Assembly (NCBI GenBank): GCA_018658715.1
Contig: JABHUQ010000115.1
Span: 1-61,157 of the forward strand
Source: Fidelibacterota bacterium
GTDB lineage: Bacteria; Fidelibacterota; Marinisomatia; Marinisomatales; UBA1611
Length of the DNA stretch: 61,157 nt
Reading direction: 5' to 3'
A program made the translations under genes and the position numbers. The notes below the pieces were generated by a model, which saw only the letters and a list, made by a program, of their open reading frames with translations, ran no database searches and was not told the DNA's origin. Below, one piece after another: positions 35,437 through 44,730 of this stretch (the first letter of the stretch is position 1; each line of letters begins with the position of its first letter).

Positions 35437-38421
35437 ATGAAAAATCTATTCACTTACATACTAATCTTTTTTGCACTAAATGCTTCAATATTTGGAGGTG
35501 TAACAGGCAAAATTCAAGGAAAAGTAACCGACACAGATGGAGTAGCACTTCCTGGCGCAAATGTGATGTTAGATGGAACGAATCGTGGTATGTCATCTGA
35601 TCTCAATGGTGAATATATATTTTTATCCGTTTCTCCTAGTACTTATTCAGTTTCGGTCAATGTAATAGGCTTTGAAAAAGTAACAAAAACGAATATTAAG
35701 GTGAGCCCTGACCGAACTGTCATAGTAGATTTTGAGCTTAGCCAAGAAGTTATCGGTATGAAAGAAGTGCAAGTTGTTGCTGAAAAATCCATCATTGAGC
35801 TCGACCGAACTTCTAGTGAATATATAATTACTTCAGAAGAAATTTCCCGTTCGGTCATGGTAAAAAGTGTTTCAGACTTGATTTCTCTGGAACCAGGAAT
35901 GGATATCCATGGAAGTGGACGTATTCGTGGTGGCGATATGAATAGTATTTCTGCCGATGTTGTCTATTATGTTGATGGTGTAAAAATGATTTCCAATGAT
36001 GGATTAAGTCTTAATAATTACACAGGTGTTGGGAAATACGATATTGAATCTATTTCAATTATTACCGGTGGTTTAAGTGCAGAATATGGAAATGCACAAG
36101 CTGGTGTTGTGAATATTATTACTCGTGAAGGTGAAGATACTTTTCATGGTAATTTTGAAATGACAAATCAATTTCCTGGCAACCATCACTGGGGGCCAAA
36201 CTACTATGAATCACCTACTCACAGAGATCATATGGAATGGGATAACCCTACATGGGTCAATGAGATTGATAGCTTAACAGGAGAACAAATCCATGTAATT
36301 GTACCCTATTGGGAAAATAGCGGGCAAACTTATCAATGGAACTTTTCTGGCCCTGTCATAAAAAAGAAAGTTTCTTTTTATACTGGTGGTAGAACAAGTC
36401 GAGCAGCTGTTTATGGTATTAGTCCATTAACGCATTCTACAGATAATTTTGAAGGAACATGGAAACTTGCCTTTAATCTTCATCCAAAAATTAGTTTTAA
36501 GCTAGGTGGTGTTTATTCTAATGGGTGGAGTTTTAACTCTGGTGCTGGTGTTGGTGGTATCCGTGGTATGGGAGACTCAGGAAAAAATGTTTTTCTCCCT
36601 ATGAATGAATCATCTGCTGGAAAAACAGTTACGACAAATAGAATGGAATATTTATCCTTAAACCACTTAATTACACCCACGACCTTTTACGAATTAAGAA
36701 TATCTAAATCTTTAACTTCGGAATCTCCTGAAGGCATCCCGGATTCAACAACTGACATTAGAAAAGATGCGGATGGGTGGTTCAATTTACCCAGGAATGT
36801 TATATCATATAGAGAAGGCCAGCGCGAACGTTTAGGCGTAAAGTTTGATTTTTCAACACAAATCACTAGCCATAATTTGATTAAGACTGGTTTTGACTAT
36901 ACGGATTATAACGTGTGGTCATTTGTGTATAGTGATTACCAAAATAATCGCCGGTTAGAATATATTGGTAAAGATCACACAGTTAAATCGCCAATTCAAC
37001 CAAAAAGTTTAGCTTGGTATATCCAAGACAAAATGGAATATAAGGGCCTTGTCCTAAATGCAGGAATACGAATGGATAAATTTGATCCAAATACTGATTG
37101 GCCCATTACAAATGCATTTACTGCATCAGATCATTTCCTTAACTCATTTACTCGATTTAACCTTGATACTTTAAGATCTTTTGGATTAATGGAAACTATT
37201 GAACCAAAAACAGTTTGGAGTCCTCGAATTGGTGTCGCTCACCCTATTACAGAACGATCCATGATTCACTTTTTTTATGGGCATATTTATCAGCAACCTA
37301 GTTTTTATACATTATTCACGGAAGCTTGGGATAATTATGGTAACAAAGATGTGGACTTAAATGGAAATGATACCATTGATGCTTCTGAAATATATAACCA
37401 AATGGAAGATAACTACTTTGGCACCCCTTCTCTTGGATTTGAGAAAACAATTAGTTTTGAGTTAGGGTTTGATTGGAATTTTTATCAAGATTATGTGATG
37501 TCTCTATCTACTTTTTATAAGAGTTCAAACAATCAAGTCTCGAGTCCTGGAGCAGTTCAATTACAATGGTGGGACCCTGCAAAAAATATGTTTGATTTTC
37601 AATTTACCCATCGGGCAGGAAACGGTATTCATGAAGATGTACAGGGGTTTGAATTTAGTCTCAAAAAACAATTCCAAAAATATTTAGGATTCAATATATC
37701 CTATAATCTTCAATGGGCAAAGCAAGGTGCTGCAGGAGCTGGAAGCCAATTCTGGGTGCCAGACTCTCAATTTGTTATGGATAGTAAATGGTGGATGGAT
37801 TATAGTGTAAACGACGATGGAACTGAATCTCCTAAATCTATCTTTTCTTTCTTAAGAAAGGGATATGCCGCTAAAGCAAATCAATTTATTGATTCTCTTA
37901 TTACACTCGGTCTTGATTTACAGCAATATGATTCTACAGGTTTGTATTATGTTGAATTTTGGGATGGCACTGAGGAAGAGCCTAAACCAGATTCTGATAT
38001 TAGAAGTTATGGAAAAGCACGTGTCTTTGTTGTTTCTCCTGAGAAACTTGGCCCATATAATATATTTGGTAATATAACATTAAATTTGATTTATCGAATG
38101 TCAACTGGATCCGCATTCGAATATTCACCAATTGGTAAACCATTTGAATGGCGACATAATCCCATGGTATCTCGAACAGATTTTAGTATTGAAAAACAAA
38201 TTTTAAGCAAGGGAAATGCAACAACTACTCTCTATGCAGAAATAGAAAACGTATTTAATCAGAAGGATATAACAAGTGCTTCAAGCGATTTTCTGAGATG
38301 GGGGCTTGAAACACCTAGACCCGATAATGAAGAATATTTATTATATGGTGACTCTGGCGTGAATTCTAGATATTATGGTAAGCCTAGAGAAATGAGAATT
38401 GGGATACGAGCTTCATTTTAG
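35437..38421 (+). CDS. TonB-dependent receptor with carboxypeptidase-regulatory-like domain
   Basis: 994 residues. Signal peptide about 1-20; carboxypeptidase-regulatory-like/CNA-B sandwich at about 25-110 ('GKIQGKVTDTDGVALPGANVMLDGT'); plug at about 125-235 ('IISEEI'-type start, 'YYVDGVKM', 'ISIITGGLSAEYGNAQAGVVNIITR'); beta-barrel to the C-terminal aromatic 'RIGIRASF'. An extracellular loop near 645-660 has an EF-hand-like 'DLNGNDTIDASE'. No classical TonB box was recognised. It should take up a large or scarce nutrient across the outer membrane. Next gene is a sorting-domain protein eight bases downstream, and a PorV-like protein follows. Confidence 0.88.
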   Translation: MKNLFTYILIFFALNASIFGGVTGKIQGKVTDTDGVALPGANVMLDGTNRGMSSDLNGEYIFLSVSPSTYSVSVNVIGFEKVTKTNIKVSPDRTVIVDFELSQEVIGMKEVQVVAEKSIIELDRTSSEYIITSEEISRSVMVKSVSDLISLEPGMDIHGSGRIRGGDMNSISADVVYYVDGVKMISNDGLSLNNYTGVGKYDIESISIITGGLSAEYGNAQAGVVNIITREGEDTFHGNFEMTNQFPGNHHWGPNYYESPTHRDHMEWDNPTWVNEIDSLTGEQIHVIVPYWENSGQTYQWNFSGPVIKKKVSFYTGGRTSRAAVYGISPLTHSTDNFEGTWKLAFNLHPKISFKLGGVYSNGWSFNSGAGVGGIRGMGDSGKNVFLPMNESSAGKTVTTNRMEYLSLNHLITPTTFYELRISKSLTSESPEGIPDSTTDIRKDADGWFNLPRNVISYREGQRERLGVKFDFSTQITSHNLIKTGFDYTDYNVWSFVYSDYQNNRRLEYIGKDHTVKSPIQPKSLAWYIQDKMEYKGLVLNAGIRMDKFDPNTDWPITNAFTASDHFLNSFTRFNLDTLRSFGLMETIEPKTVWSPRIGVAHPITERSMIHFFYGHIYQQPSFYTLFTEAWDNYGNKDVDLNGNDTIDASEIYNQMEDNYFGTPSLGFEKTISFELGFDWNFYQDYVMSLSTFYKSSNNQVSSPGAVQLQWWDPAKNMFDFQFTHRAGNGIHEDVQGFEFSLKKQFQKYLGFNISYNLQWAKQGAAGAGSQFWVPDSQFVMDSKWWMDYSVNDDGTESPKSIFSFLRKGYAAKANQFIDSLITLGLDLQQYDSTGLYYVEFWDGTEEEPKPDSDIRSYGKARVFVVSPEKLGPYNIFGNITLNLIYRMSTGSAFEYSPIGKPFEWRHNPMVSRTDFSIEKQILSKGNATTTLYAEIENVFNQKDITSASSDFLRWGLETPRPDNEEYLLYGDSGVNSRYYGKPREMRIGIRASF

Positions 38422-38429
38422 AGGATTTA

Positions 38430-40727
38430 ATGAGAAATAATAAAAACATACTTTTATTTGTTGCCCTAGCAAGTATCATGATTGGGCAGGATATGATTTC
38501 GAGCTATCAACCTCGATTTTTAACTCGTGGTAAACTGTGGACAACATACAGAAGTAATGGACTCATGGGCGGTGGAAACCGAGCTCATTATTCTAATCAC
38601 GATCAAGTGGGACTAGAATATCCTGGAAATGCTGCCCGTGCTATGAATGATTTCATGGAATATTGGTTAGATATAGAAGCTTATTTAAATGGCGACCCTA
38701 ACTTAGTTGATGTTTCTCGTGTAACAAATTCACAAAATTCTAAAGGGAGTGGTGTTTGGGTTTTAACTGTTGTTGACGGAGACACCCTTGTATCTCACAG
38801 TGGGCCAAGAGGCGTTACAGATGATATTGACGATGACCGCTATCCTATTACTTCGCCTGATGTCCCTGAGCATTTTTTAGGGGATACAACTGGGCCCAAT
38901 ATGCAACAAAGTAATTATTCATACTATCATACCAATATTTCAGGCAGCGAAGCGGTTGAAATTCATAATTACAGATACGGTAAGTATATCCCAAATGATG
39001 AGTATCCTGAAGAAATCATTATTTCCCAATGGGAAACAGGTATGGATGTTACGGTTACAAAAAAAGCTTATGCTTGGAGTTACCAAGATTATGATGATTT
39101 TATTATTGAAGAAATTATTTTTGAAAACACAGGTAGTAATAACCTAGAAGAAACCTATTTTGCTATCATGAATAGTTTTAGTATTAATAGTATGGGTGCC
39201 CAATGGGCATCTGGTTATGGTCAAGGTTGGAGCGATTGGAGAGTGAATGATCTGTCAACACAAGATGACTGGTTCCTATATACAAAAGCTTCAAACTATG
39301 TGGCTGATAATCCTGAAAGTACCATGGTTTATAAAGGTATGAATTTAGCTTATCAACGAGATGATGATTGGTTAACCACTCCTTGGGATGATACAGGGGC
39401 ACCTTTTAAAGAAGAAAGTGCTCGTATGAATGCATACAATGAATATCAAGGACAGCATCAAAACCAATTAATGGCTTTCCCCTATATTGCATGTGGACAA
39501 ATTGATGTAATGCCACCTTTTGTTAATGACCCTGATCAAATATATGTTTCTCCAGAATCTGGCGATGAACCATACGCATTTCGATGGTGGTTTAACGGCA
39601 ATTTAGATGAATTTGAGTATGATGAACCTGCTCATGAAAAACATACACCTCAAGAAATGTTTGATATGATGATTCATAGTAATGAAGGATCTATTAGTGA
39701 TAATCCTGATTCATCAACACTTGGTTCTCATGCTTTTGTTTATGGCCCCTATTCCTTATCTCCGGGAGAAAAAGCAAAAATAGTTATGGCATATGTGGGT
39801 GGTTCGGGTGCCGACTGGCAAAATGAAGATGAATTTACGTGGTCAAATACGGAAGAAGCCCAAGGCGAACTTAAATTGGGTGAACATTCTGTCGTTAGAA
39901 ATTTTAAGAAAGCTCAACAAGCTTATGAATTAGGATATGATTTACCAGATCCTCCACCTGATGTAGAATTTTCATTTAGCAATAGCCAACTCGGGGAGAT
40001 GATAATTAATTGGGATGCTGTTGCAGATACCGCTCGGGATCCAGATTATGAAGGTGATGAAGCACAAGATGTAGTGGCCTATAAAGTATATAGATCATGG
40101 CCACCTTCTTTTGATTGGCATTGGGGTCCTTGGGAGTATATAGCCGAAATATCAGTAGGTGATACCACTTATTTTGACTCGGAAAAAGGGCGATATTCAT
40201 ATACAGATACTGAATCCTTTGCTGGATATAATTATTATTATAGTGTCCGGACAGTTGATTCTGGTCATGATGACTGGGTGGACCGTTTTGGTGTGTCCCA
40301 TGGACCTGTTCCACCATTAGAAAGTGGGATGGCAGCTCCTGAACAAAAGAATATGATTGCAAAATCACCTTACCAACCTTCTCATGTAGCTTTTGATGAA
40401 ATGATGGAAAAAATTATGGTAGTCCCAAATCCATTTAGAATGGATTTTAAAGATCCATTGCACATGTATCCTGATGTGGCTGACCCTTATAAATTAAGAT
40501 TTATTAATCTCCCGCGTCATTGTATCATCCGAGTATATAGTGCTTCGGGCGATTTAGTTTTAGAAAAAGAGCATAATAAAGATTTTGCTGCAGAAACATC
40601 TTGGCGACAGGAAACTGTTACTTTTTCTGGCCGGATTGTAAGTGGAATATATTTTTGGGTTGTTGAATCAATGACTTCTGAAAGTATGGGACAAATTCAA
40701 AAAGGAACTTTAGCAGTTGTAAAGTAA
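38430..40727 (+). CDS. large secreted sorting-domain protein, paralogue 1
   Basis: 765 residues. Signal peptide about 1-19, then a conserved opening 'SYQPRFLTRGKLW..YRSNGLMGGG'. No catalytic family recognised; the middle is rich in aromatic and acidic residues with 'YAWSYQDYDDFI' near 216 and 'GSGADWQNEDE' near 455. A fibronectin-III-like stretch lies near 515-615 ('DVVAYKVYRSWPP'). The C-terminal 90 residues resemble a sorting domain ('VVPNPFRMDF', 'ASGDLVLEKEH', 'SGIYFWVVES', ending 'KGTLAVVK'). Very similar throughout to the protein at 44727-46994. Located between a TonB receptor and a PorV-like protein, so a surface partner of uptake is likely. Confidence 0.75.
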   Translation: MRNNKNILLFVALASIMIGQDMISSYQPRFLTRGKLWTTYRSNGLMGGGNRAHYSNHDQVGLEYPGNAARAMNDFMEYWLDIEAYLNGDPNLVDVSRVTNSQNSKGSGVWVLTVVDGDTLVSHSGPRGVTDDIDDDRYPITSPDVPEHFLGDTTGPNMQQSNYSYYHTNISGSEAVEIHNYRYGKYIPNDEYPEEIIISQWETGMDVTVTKKAYAWSYQDYDDFIIEEIIFENTGSNNLEETYFAIMNSFSINSMGAQWASGYGQGWSDWRVNDLSTQDDWFLYTKASNYVADNPESTMVYKGMNLAYQRDDDWLTTPWDDTGAPFKEESARMNAYNEYQGQHQNQLMAFPYIACGQIDVMPPFVNDPDQIYVSPESGDEPYAFRWWFNGNLDEFEYDEPAHEKHTPQEMFDMMIHSNEGSISDNPDSSTLGSHAFVYGPYSLSPGEKAKIVMAYVGGSGADWQNEDEFTWSNTEEAQGELKLGEHSVVRNFKKAQQAYELGYDLPDPPPDVEFSFSNSQLGEMIINWDAVADTARDPDYEGDEAQDVVAYKVYRSWPPSFDWHWGPWEYIAEISVGDTTYFDSEKGRYSYTDTESFAGYNYYYSVRTVDSGHDDWVDRFGVSHGPVPPLESGMAAPEQKNMIAKSPYQPSHVAFDEMMEKIMVVPNPFRMDFKDPLHMYPDVADPYKLRFINLPRHCIIRVYSASGDLVLEKEHNKDFAAETSWRQETVTFSGRIVSGIYFWVVESMTSESMGQIQKGTLAVVK

Positions 40728-40733
40728 ATCATT

Positions 40734-41681
40734 ATGAAAATAAGACTCTATTTGACAATCATTCTTCTCTGTTCTTTCACAACTCAAAATGTTCAAGGGC
40801 AAGAAAAAGAGTTTAAACGCGTTGGGAAATCTGGGTTTTCTTTCTTAAAAATAAGCCCATCCGCTAGAGCTGCTGGAATGGGCGATGCATTTACAGCTGT
40901 TGCAAATGATATTTCTGCGATTTTTTATAATCCAGCAGGTTTAACACATATTGATCAATTCGATTTTACATTCGGCGTTACTAATTGGATTGTTGGCTCC
41001 AAGTTATATTCTGGAGCTATTGCTCGGCCATATGGGAAACGATCTGTCCTGGGCTTAAGCATTGTGCAGTTTTCACCCGAAGAATTTGAAGAAACGACTG
41101 TTTTAGAGCCTACGGGTACAGGAAGGCTTATATCTGTGGGAGATGTTTCAATTGGGTTAGCTTATGCCATAAAACTTACAGATCAATTGTCTTTTGGATT
41201 TAAAGGGAAATGGATCGAAGAATGGATTGATTCTGACAAAGCACACGGTATTGCTCTTGATTTTGCAACTTATTATTATTCAGGTTTTAAAGATTTATCC
41301 ATTGCAATGATTATGAAAAACTTTGGGCCAGAAGCAGAATATTTGTCAGATAAATTTAAATTACCTTTATACTTTAATGTAAATACTGCAATGAGCATTA
41401 TCGGTGAACAAGGATCACCTATTCGGTTACTTATTTCAGCTGAAAGTGCTTTTGCAACCGATTATCGGGATAGATATCATGTTGGTTCTGAATTACAACT
41501 TCTAAATATTCTTTCAATCCGAGGTGGGTATAAATTCTTTTATGATACTGAAGATTGGACTGCCGGAATCGGATTAAATGTTAAAACCGGCAGAAAAAAA
41601 ATATTCGTTGATATTGCCTATTCAAATTTTTCAGAATATTTTGAACCTCCCTTCCGATTATCTGTCGGTGGTTCGTTTTAA
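40734..41681 (+). CDS. PorV/PorQ-family outer-membrane protein
   Basis: 315 residues. Signal peptide about 1-22, then the family hallmark 'GFSFLKISPSARAAGMGDAFTAVANDISAIFYNPAGL' region (about 33-70; quoted in part by its key residues SARAAGMG and YNPAG). The rest is a FadL-like beta-barrel with terminal 'FRLSVGGSF'. PorV shuttles type IX cargo from the translocon to the attachment complex; other family members are dedicated to one cargo. It comes directly after a sorting-domain protein (six bases), which supports a cargo-specific role. Confidence 0.8.
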   Translation: MKIRLYLTIILLCSFTTQNVQGQEKEFKRVGKSGFSFLKISPSARAAGMGDAFTAVANDISAIFYNPAGLTHIDQFDFTFGVTNWIVGSKLYSGAIARPYGKRSVLGLSIVQFSPEEFEETTVLEPTGTGRLISVGDVSIGLAYAIKLTDQLSFGFKGKWIEEWIDSDKAHGIALDFATYYYSGFKDLSIAMIMKNFGPEAEYLSDKFKLPLYFNVNTAMSIIGEQGSPIRLLISAESAFATDYRDRYHVGSELQLLNILSIRGGYKFFYDTEDWTAGIGLNVKTGRKKIFVDIAYSNFSEYFEPPFRLSVGGSF

Positions 41682-41780
41682 ATATTTAATAAGTAAATAT
41701 TTAATTGTATCCTAATGATGTACTATCAAATTCAGCTATAATTGATCTAGATGATTTATTAAATAAGTAGACTACTTTTC

Positions 41781-43334
41781 ATGACACTCCATTGGATTGA
41801 TTTAACTGTTTTAATAGGATATTTATCTCTCGTTGCAGGAATGGGCTATTATTTTTCAAAGAAAAATATTTCAACAGAAGAATATTTTGTTGGCGGACGA
41901 TCTTTTTCTGGAGTTATTGTTGGACTAAGCCTTGTTGGAACATCCATTAGTTCTGTCACTTTCCTTTCTTATCCTGCAGATGCCTATAAAACAACCTGGA
42001 TACGATTTATTACAACATGGTCCATGCCATTAGGTGTTCTTATTGCTGCCTATTACTTTCTCCCTTTCTTTCGTCGTGGGCAAATCACATCTGCATATGA
42101 ATATCTTGAAGATCGATTTGGGCCGTCCGTAAGAGTTTACGGCGGAGTTACATTTATCGTGGCCCAACTTGTTCGAATAAGTTTAATTCTATATCTCGTT
42201 TCATTACTAATGCATGAAATAACTGGATTCTCAATTGTAACAAGTATTTTAATTAGTGGCATTTTTGTTGCCTTCTATACCATTATTGGTGGTATTAATG
42301 CTGTGATTTGGACAGATGTGATTCAAACGATCGTCCTAGTATTAGGAGGGTTTTTAACTCTTAGTGTAATTATTAATCATTTGCCCGGTGGTTTGGACCA
42401 AATCTTTTCTGTAGCAATTACTGATGGAAAATTATCCTTATCTGAAATGACTTCATCAGGATTTCGATCAATTGGATGGGGATTTTCCTTAACGGCTAAA
42501 ACAGGGACCATGCTTTTTTTAGTAGGGCTCACTAGTTGGCTAACAGAATATAGTGCAAATCAAAATACTGTCCAGCGTTATGCAGCTGCTAAAAGTACCC
42601 TTGAAGCAAGAAAAGCGATGCTTGTTTGTGTAGTGTCAAGTTTACCAATCTGGGCATTCTATATGTTTATCGGGACATCACTTTATGTGTTTTTCCAAGA
42701 ATTTCCAACCATTGAAGCCACTGAAATGCTTAGTGGCGTTCGTAAAGCAGAACAAGTTTTTCCATATTTTATTCTAAACTTCCTCCCTCCTGGCTTAACT
42801 GGGTTAGTGATTGCGGCAGCACTCGCAGCTGCTATGTCTTCCTTAGATTCTAGTATTAACGCGATTTCTACCGTAGGCATTGTTGACATATATCGCCGTC
42901 ATATCAAACCAGGAGAGAATGATAAACATTATTTGCAAATGGCATGGATAATTGCGGGAGGAGCAGCTCTCTTTATGATGGGTGGGGCTTTTATACTAAA
43001 TGCATCAAAGACAAAAACACTTCAAGATACAGTAACTATATTGTCGTCTATTACAGGTGGCGGTTTATTAGGCCTCTATTTACTTGGATTTTTTACAAAA
43101 AAAGGAAATGCAAAATCAGTTTGGATTGGACTAATTTTAACAACCCTATTTACAATTTGGACTATCCTCGCAAAACGTGGGATGGTTCCCGACTGGATGA
43201 ATGTACCTTTTGATTTATATTATACCGGACTCATTGGTAATATAATTATGTTTTCCGTCGCATTTATGGTTGCTGTTTTTTTAATGGATCAGAAAAAGAA
43301 TTTGAAAAATTTGACCATTTGGGATATGGACTAA
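41781..43334 (+). CDS. sodium/solute symporter (SSS family)
   Basis: 517 residues, about thirteen transmembrane segments. 'STEEYFVGGRSFSGVIVGLSLVGTSISSVTF' at about 31-61 includes the sodium-site region; 'YTIIGGINAVIWTDVIQT' near 167-184 and 'AAALAAAMSSLDSSINAIST' near 343-362 are the classical SSS signatures. It imports a sugar, sialic acid or similar solute with sodium. It is followed after 52 bases by the ceramidase-family gene, and a second symporter gene lies at 54720-56492. Confidence 0.88.
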   Translation: MTLHWIDLTVLIGYLSLVAGMGYYFSKKNISTEEYFVGGRSFSGVIVGLSLVGTSISSVTFLSYPADAYKTTWIRFITTWSMPLGVLIAAYYFLPFFRRGQITSAYEYLEDRFGPSVRVYGGVTFIVAQLVRISLILYLVSLLMHEITGFSIVTSILISGIFVAFYTIIGGINAVIWTDVIQTIVLVLGGFLTLSVIINHLPGGLDQIFSVAITDGKLSLSEMTSSGFRSIGWGFSLTAKTGTMLFLVGLTSWLTEYSANQNTVQRYAAAKSTLEARKAMLVCVVSSLPIWAFYMFIGTSLYVFFQEFPTIEATEMLSGVRKAEQVFPYFILNFLPPGLTGLVIAAALAAAMSSLDSSINAISTVGIVDIYRRHIKPGENDKHYLQMAWIIAGGAALFMMGGAFILNASKTKTLQDTVTILSSITGGGLLGLYLLGFFTKKGNAKSVWIGLILTTLFTIWTILAKRGMVPDWMNVPFDLYYTGLIGNIIMFSVAFMVAVFLMDQKKNLKNLTIWDMD

Positions 43335-43386
43335 AATGTCATCAATCTATGAAGCTTGTTGAGTATATTATTTATTGAGGATATTA

Positions 43387-44730
43387 ATGAATGTAATAAT
43401 AAAATGGATTTTAGCTCTTTTTGGTGTAATAATTTTTCTTGCAAGTATAACCATTCAACCGGTTGATAGAACACATTTCCTTGAATCTGACTATTATCAA
43501 ATCGCCAGTTCAAGATTGGATAGCATAAAAACAAATTTTAATTCAATTACTAATTCACACCTGAATGTTGGCTGGGCAAAAGTAAATATTACGCCAAAAT
43601 CACCTACCCCACTTTCTGGTTATGGAAATCGTAAAGGTGCAATATCCATTGGTGTTCACGATTCTCTTTTTGCGCGATGCTTTGTTTTTAATAATAATAA
43701 CGAGAGTATAGCATTTATCACGCTGGATGCTCTCTTGGTCCCTCCTGCAGTTACACTTCAATTATTAGAAAGACTCCCTTCCATTGGATATGATTTAAAT
43801 CATGTGTATTTAACTGCAACCCATACACATTCTTCAATGGGTGCATGGGGAAACAGTTATATAGGAGAACTTTTTGCTGGGGAGTTTGATCAAAATATTG
43901 TTAATCAACTTTCAACCAACATTATTAATGCCATACAAAAAGCAGAAAAAAATATAAGTCATGCATCCATTGGGTATGCTAAATACGAAGCATCAGAATT
44001 AGTTACAAATCGACTCGTTGGTAATAAAGGGATTATTGATTCATGGTTTCGAGTAGTGAAAATTCAAAAGCAAAATGGTGAGACCGCACTTCTTACGACA
44101 TTTGCTGCTCATGCTACGTGTTTATCAAGTGATGAAATGAAATATGCTAGAGACTATCCAGGACAGTTAGTTGATTCACTTGAATCATTAAGTGGAATTA
44201 ATTTTGCTGCATTTGCTGCGGGTGGTGTGGGAAGTCATAGACCCGAAAGTGGCGGATTTGGGCAACACGATCGTACCCGTTGGTTAGCATCATCTCTTAA
44301 ACAAAAAGTTAATCATGAGTCCATTCCCCTAAATCAAACAAACCCGATTAATATGTCCTTGATGGATGTCCCCCTTCGAAACGCCCATTGGCGGTTTTCA
44401 GAAAGTTGGAGATTTAGGCCTTGGGTATTTAATTGGCTGTCAGAAGAATCATTTCATTTTATAACTGCTCTTAGAATTGGAAATATTGTTTTTACTGGTA
44501 CTCCCTGTGATTTTTCTGGTGAATTAATATCTGAAATAGAAAATGGGGTTGATAAGAATGTAAACCTTCTAGTAACTAGCTTTAATGGGGGATATATTGG
44601 CTATATCACAAAAGATTGTTGGTATGACTTAAAGGAATACGAAACATTTATGATGAATTGGTTCGGTCCAAATAATGGTCAATATTTCGTGCAATTAATT
44701 CAAGAGCTAGTTAACATTATTGTACGATGA
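43387..44730 (+). CDS. neutral ceramidase-family amidase, short form
   Basis: 447 residues from ATG 43387, which has GAGG six bases upstream; the longer reading starts at a TTG. A single N-terminal hydrophobic helix (about 5-20) anchors or exports it. 'VGWAKVNITPKSPTPLSGYGNRKG' opens the neutral/alkaline non-lysosomal ceramidase domain; 'TATHTHSSMG' and 'FAAHATCLSSDE' give the zinc histidines. It is shorter than typical ceramidases (650 or more residues) and has no C-terminal immunoglobulin-like domain. The region of the nucleophile reads 'GGVGSHRPESG'. It likely cleaves an amide, not necessarily ceramide. Confidence 0.75.
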   Translation: MNVIIKWILALFGVIIFLASITIQPVDRTHFLESDYYQIASSRLDSIKTNFNSITNSHLNVGWAKVNITPKSPTPLSGYGNRKGAISIGVHDSLFARCFVFNNNNESIAFITLDALLVPPAVTLQLLERLPSIGYDLNHVYLTATHTHSSMGAWGNSYIGELFAGEFDQNIVNQLSTNIINAIQKAEKNISHASIGYAKYEASELVTNRLVGNKGIIDSWFRVVKIQKQNGETALLTTFAAHATCLSSDEMKYARDYPGQLVDSLESLSGINFAAFAAGGVGSHRPESGGFGQHDRTRWLASSLKQKVNHESIPLNQTNPINMSLMDVPLRNAHWRFSESWRFRPWVFNWLSEESFHFITALRIGNIVFTGTPCDFSGELISEIENGVDKNVNLLVTSFNGGYIGYITKDCWYDLKEYETFMMNWFGPNNGQYFVQLIQELVNIIVR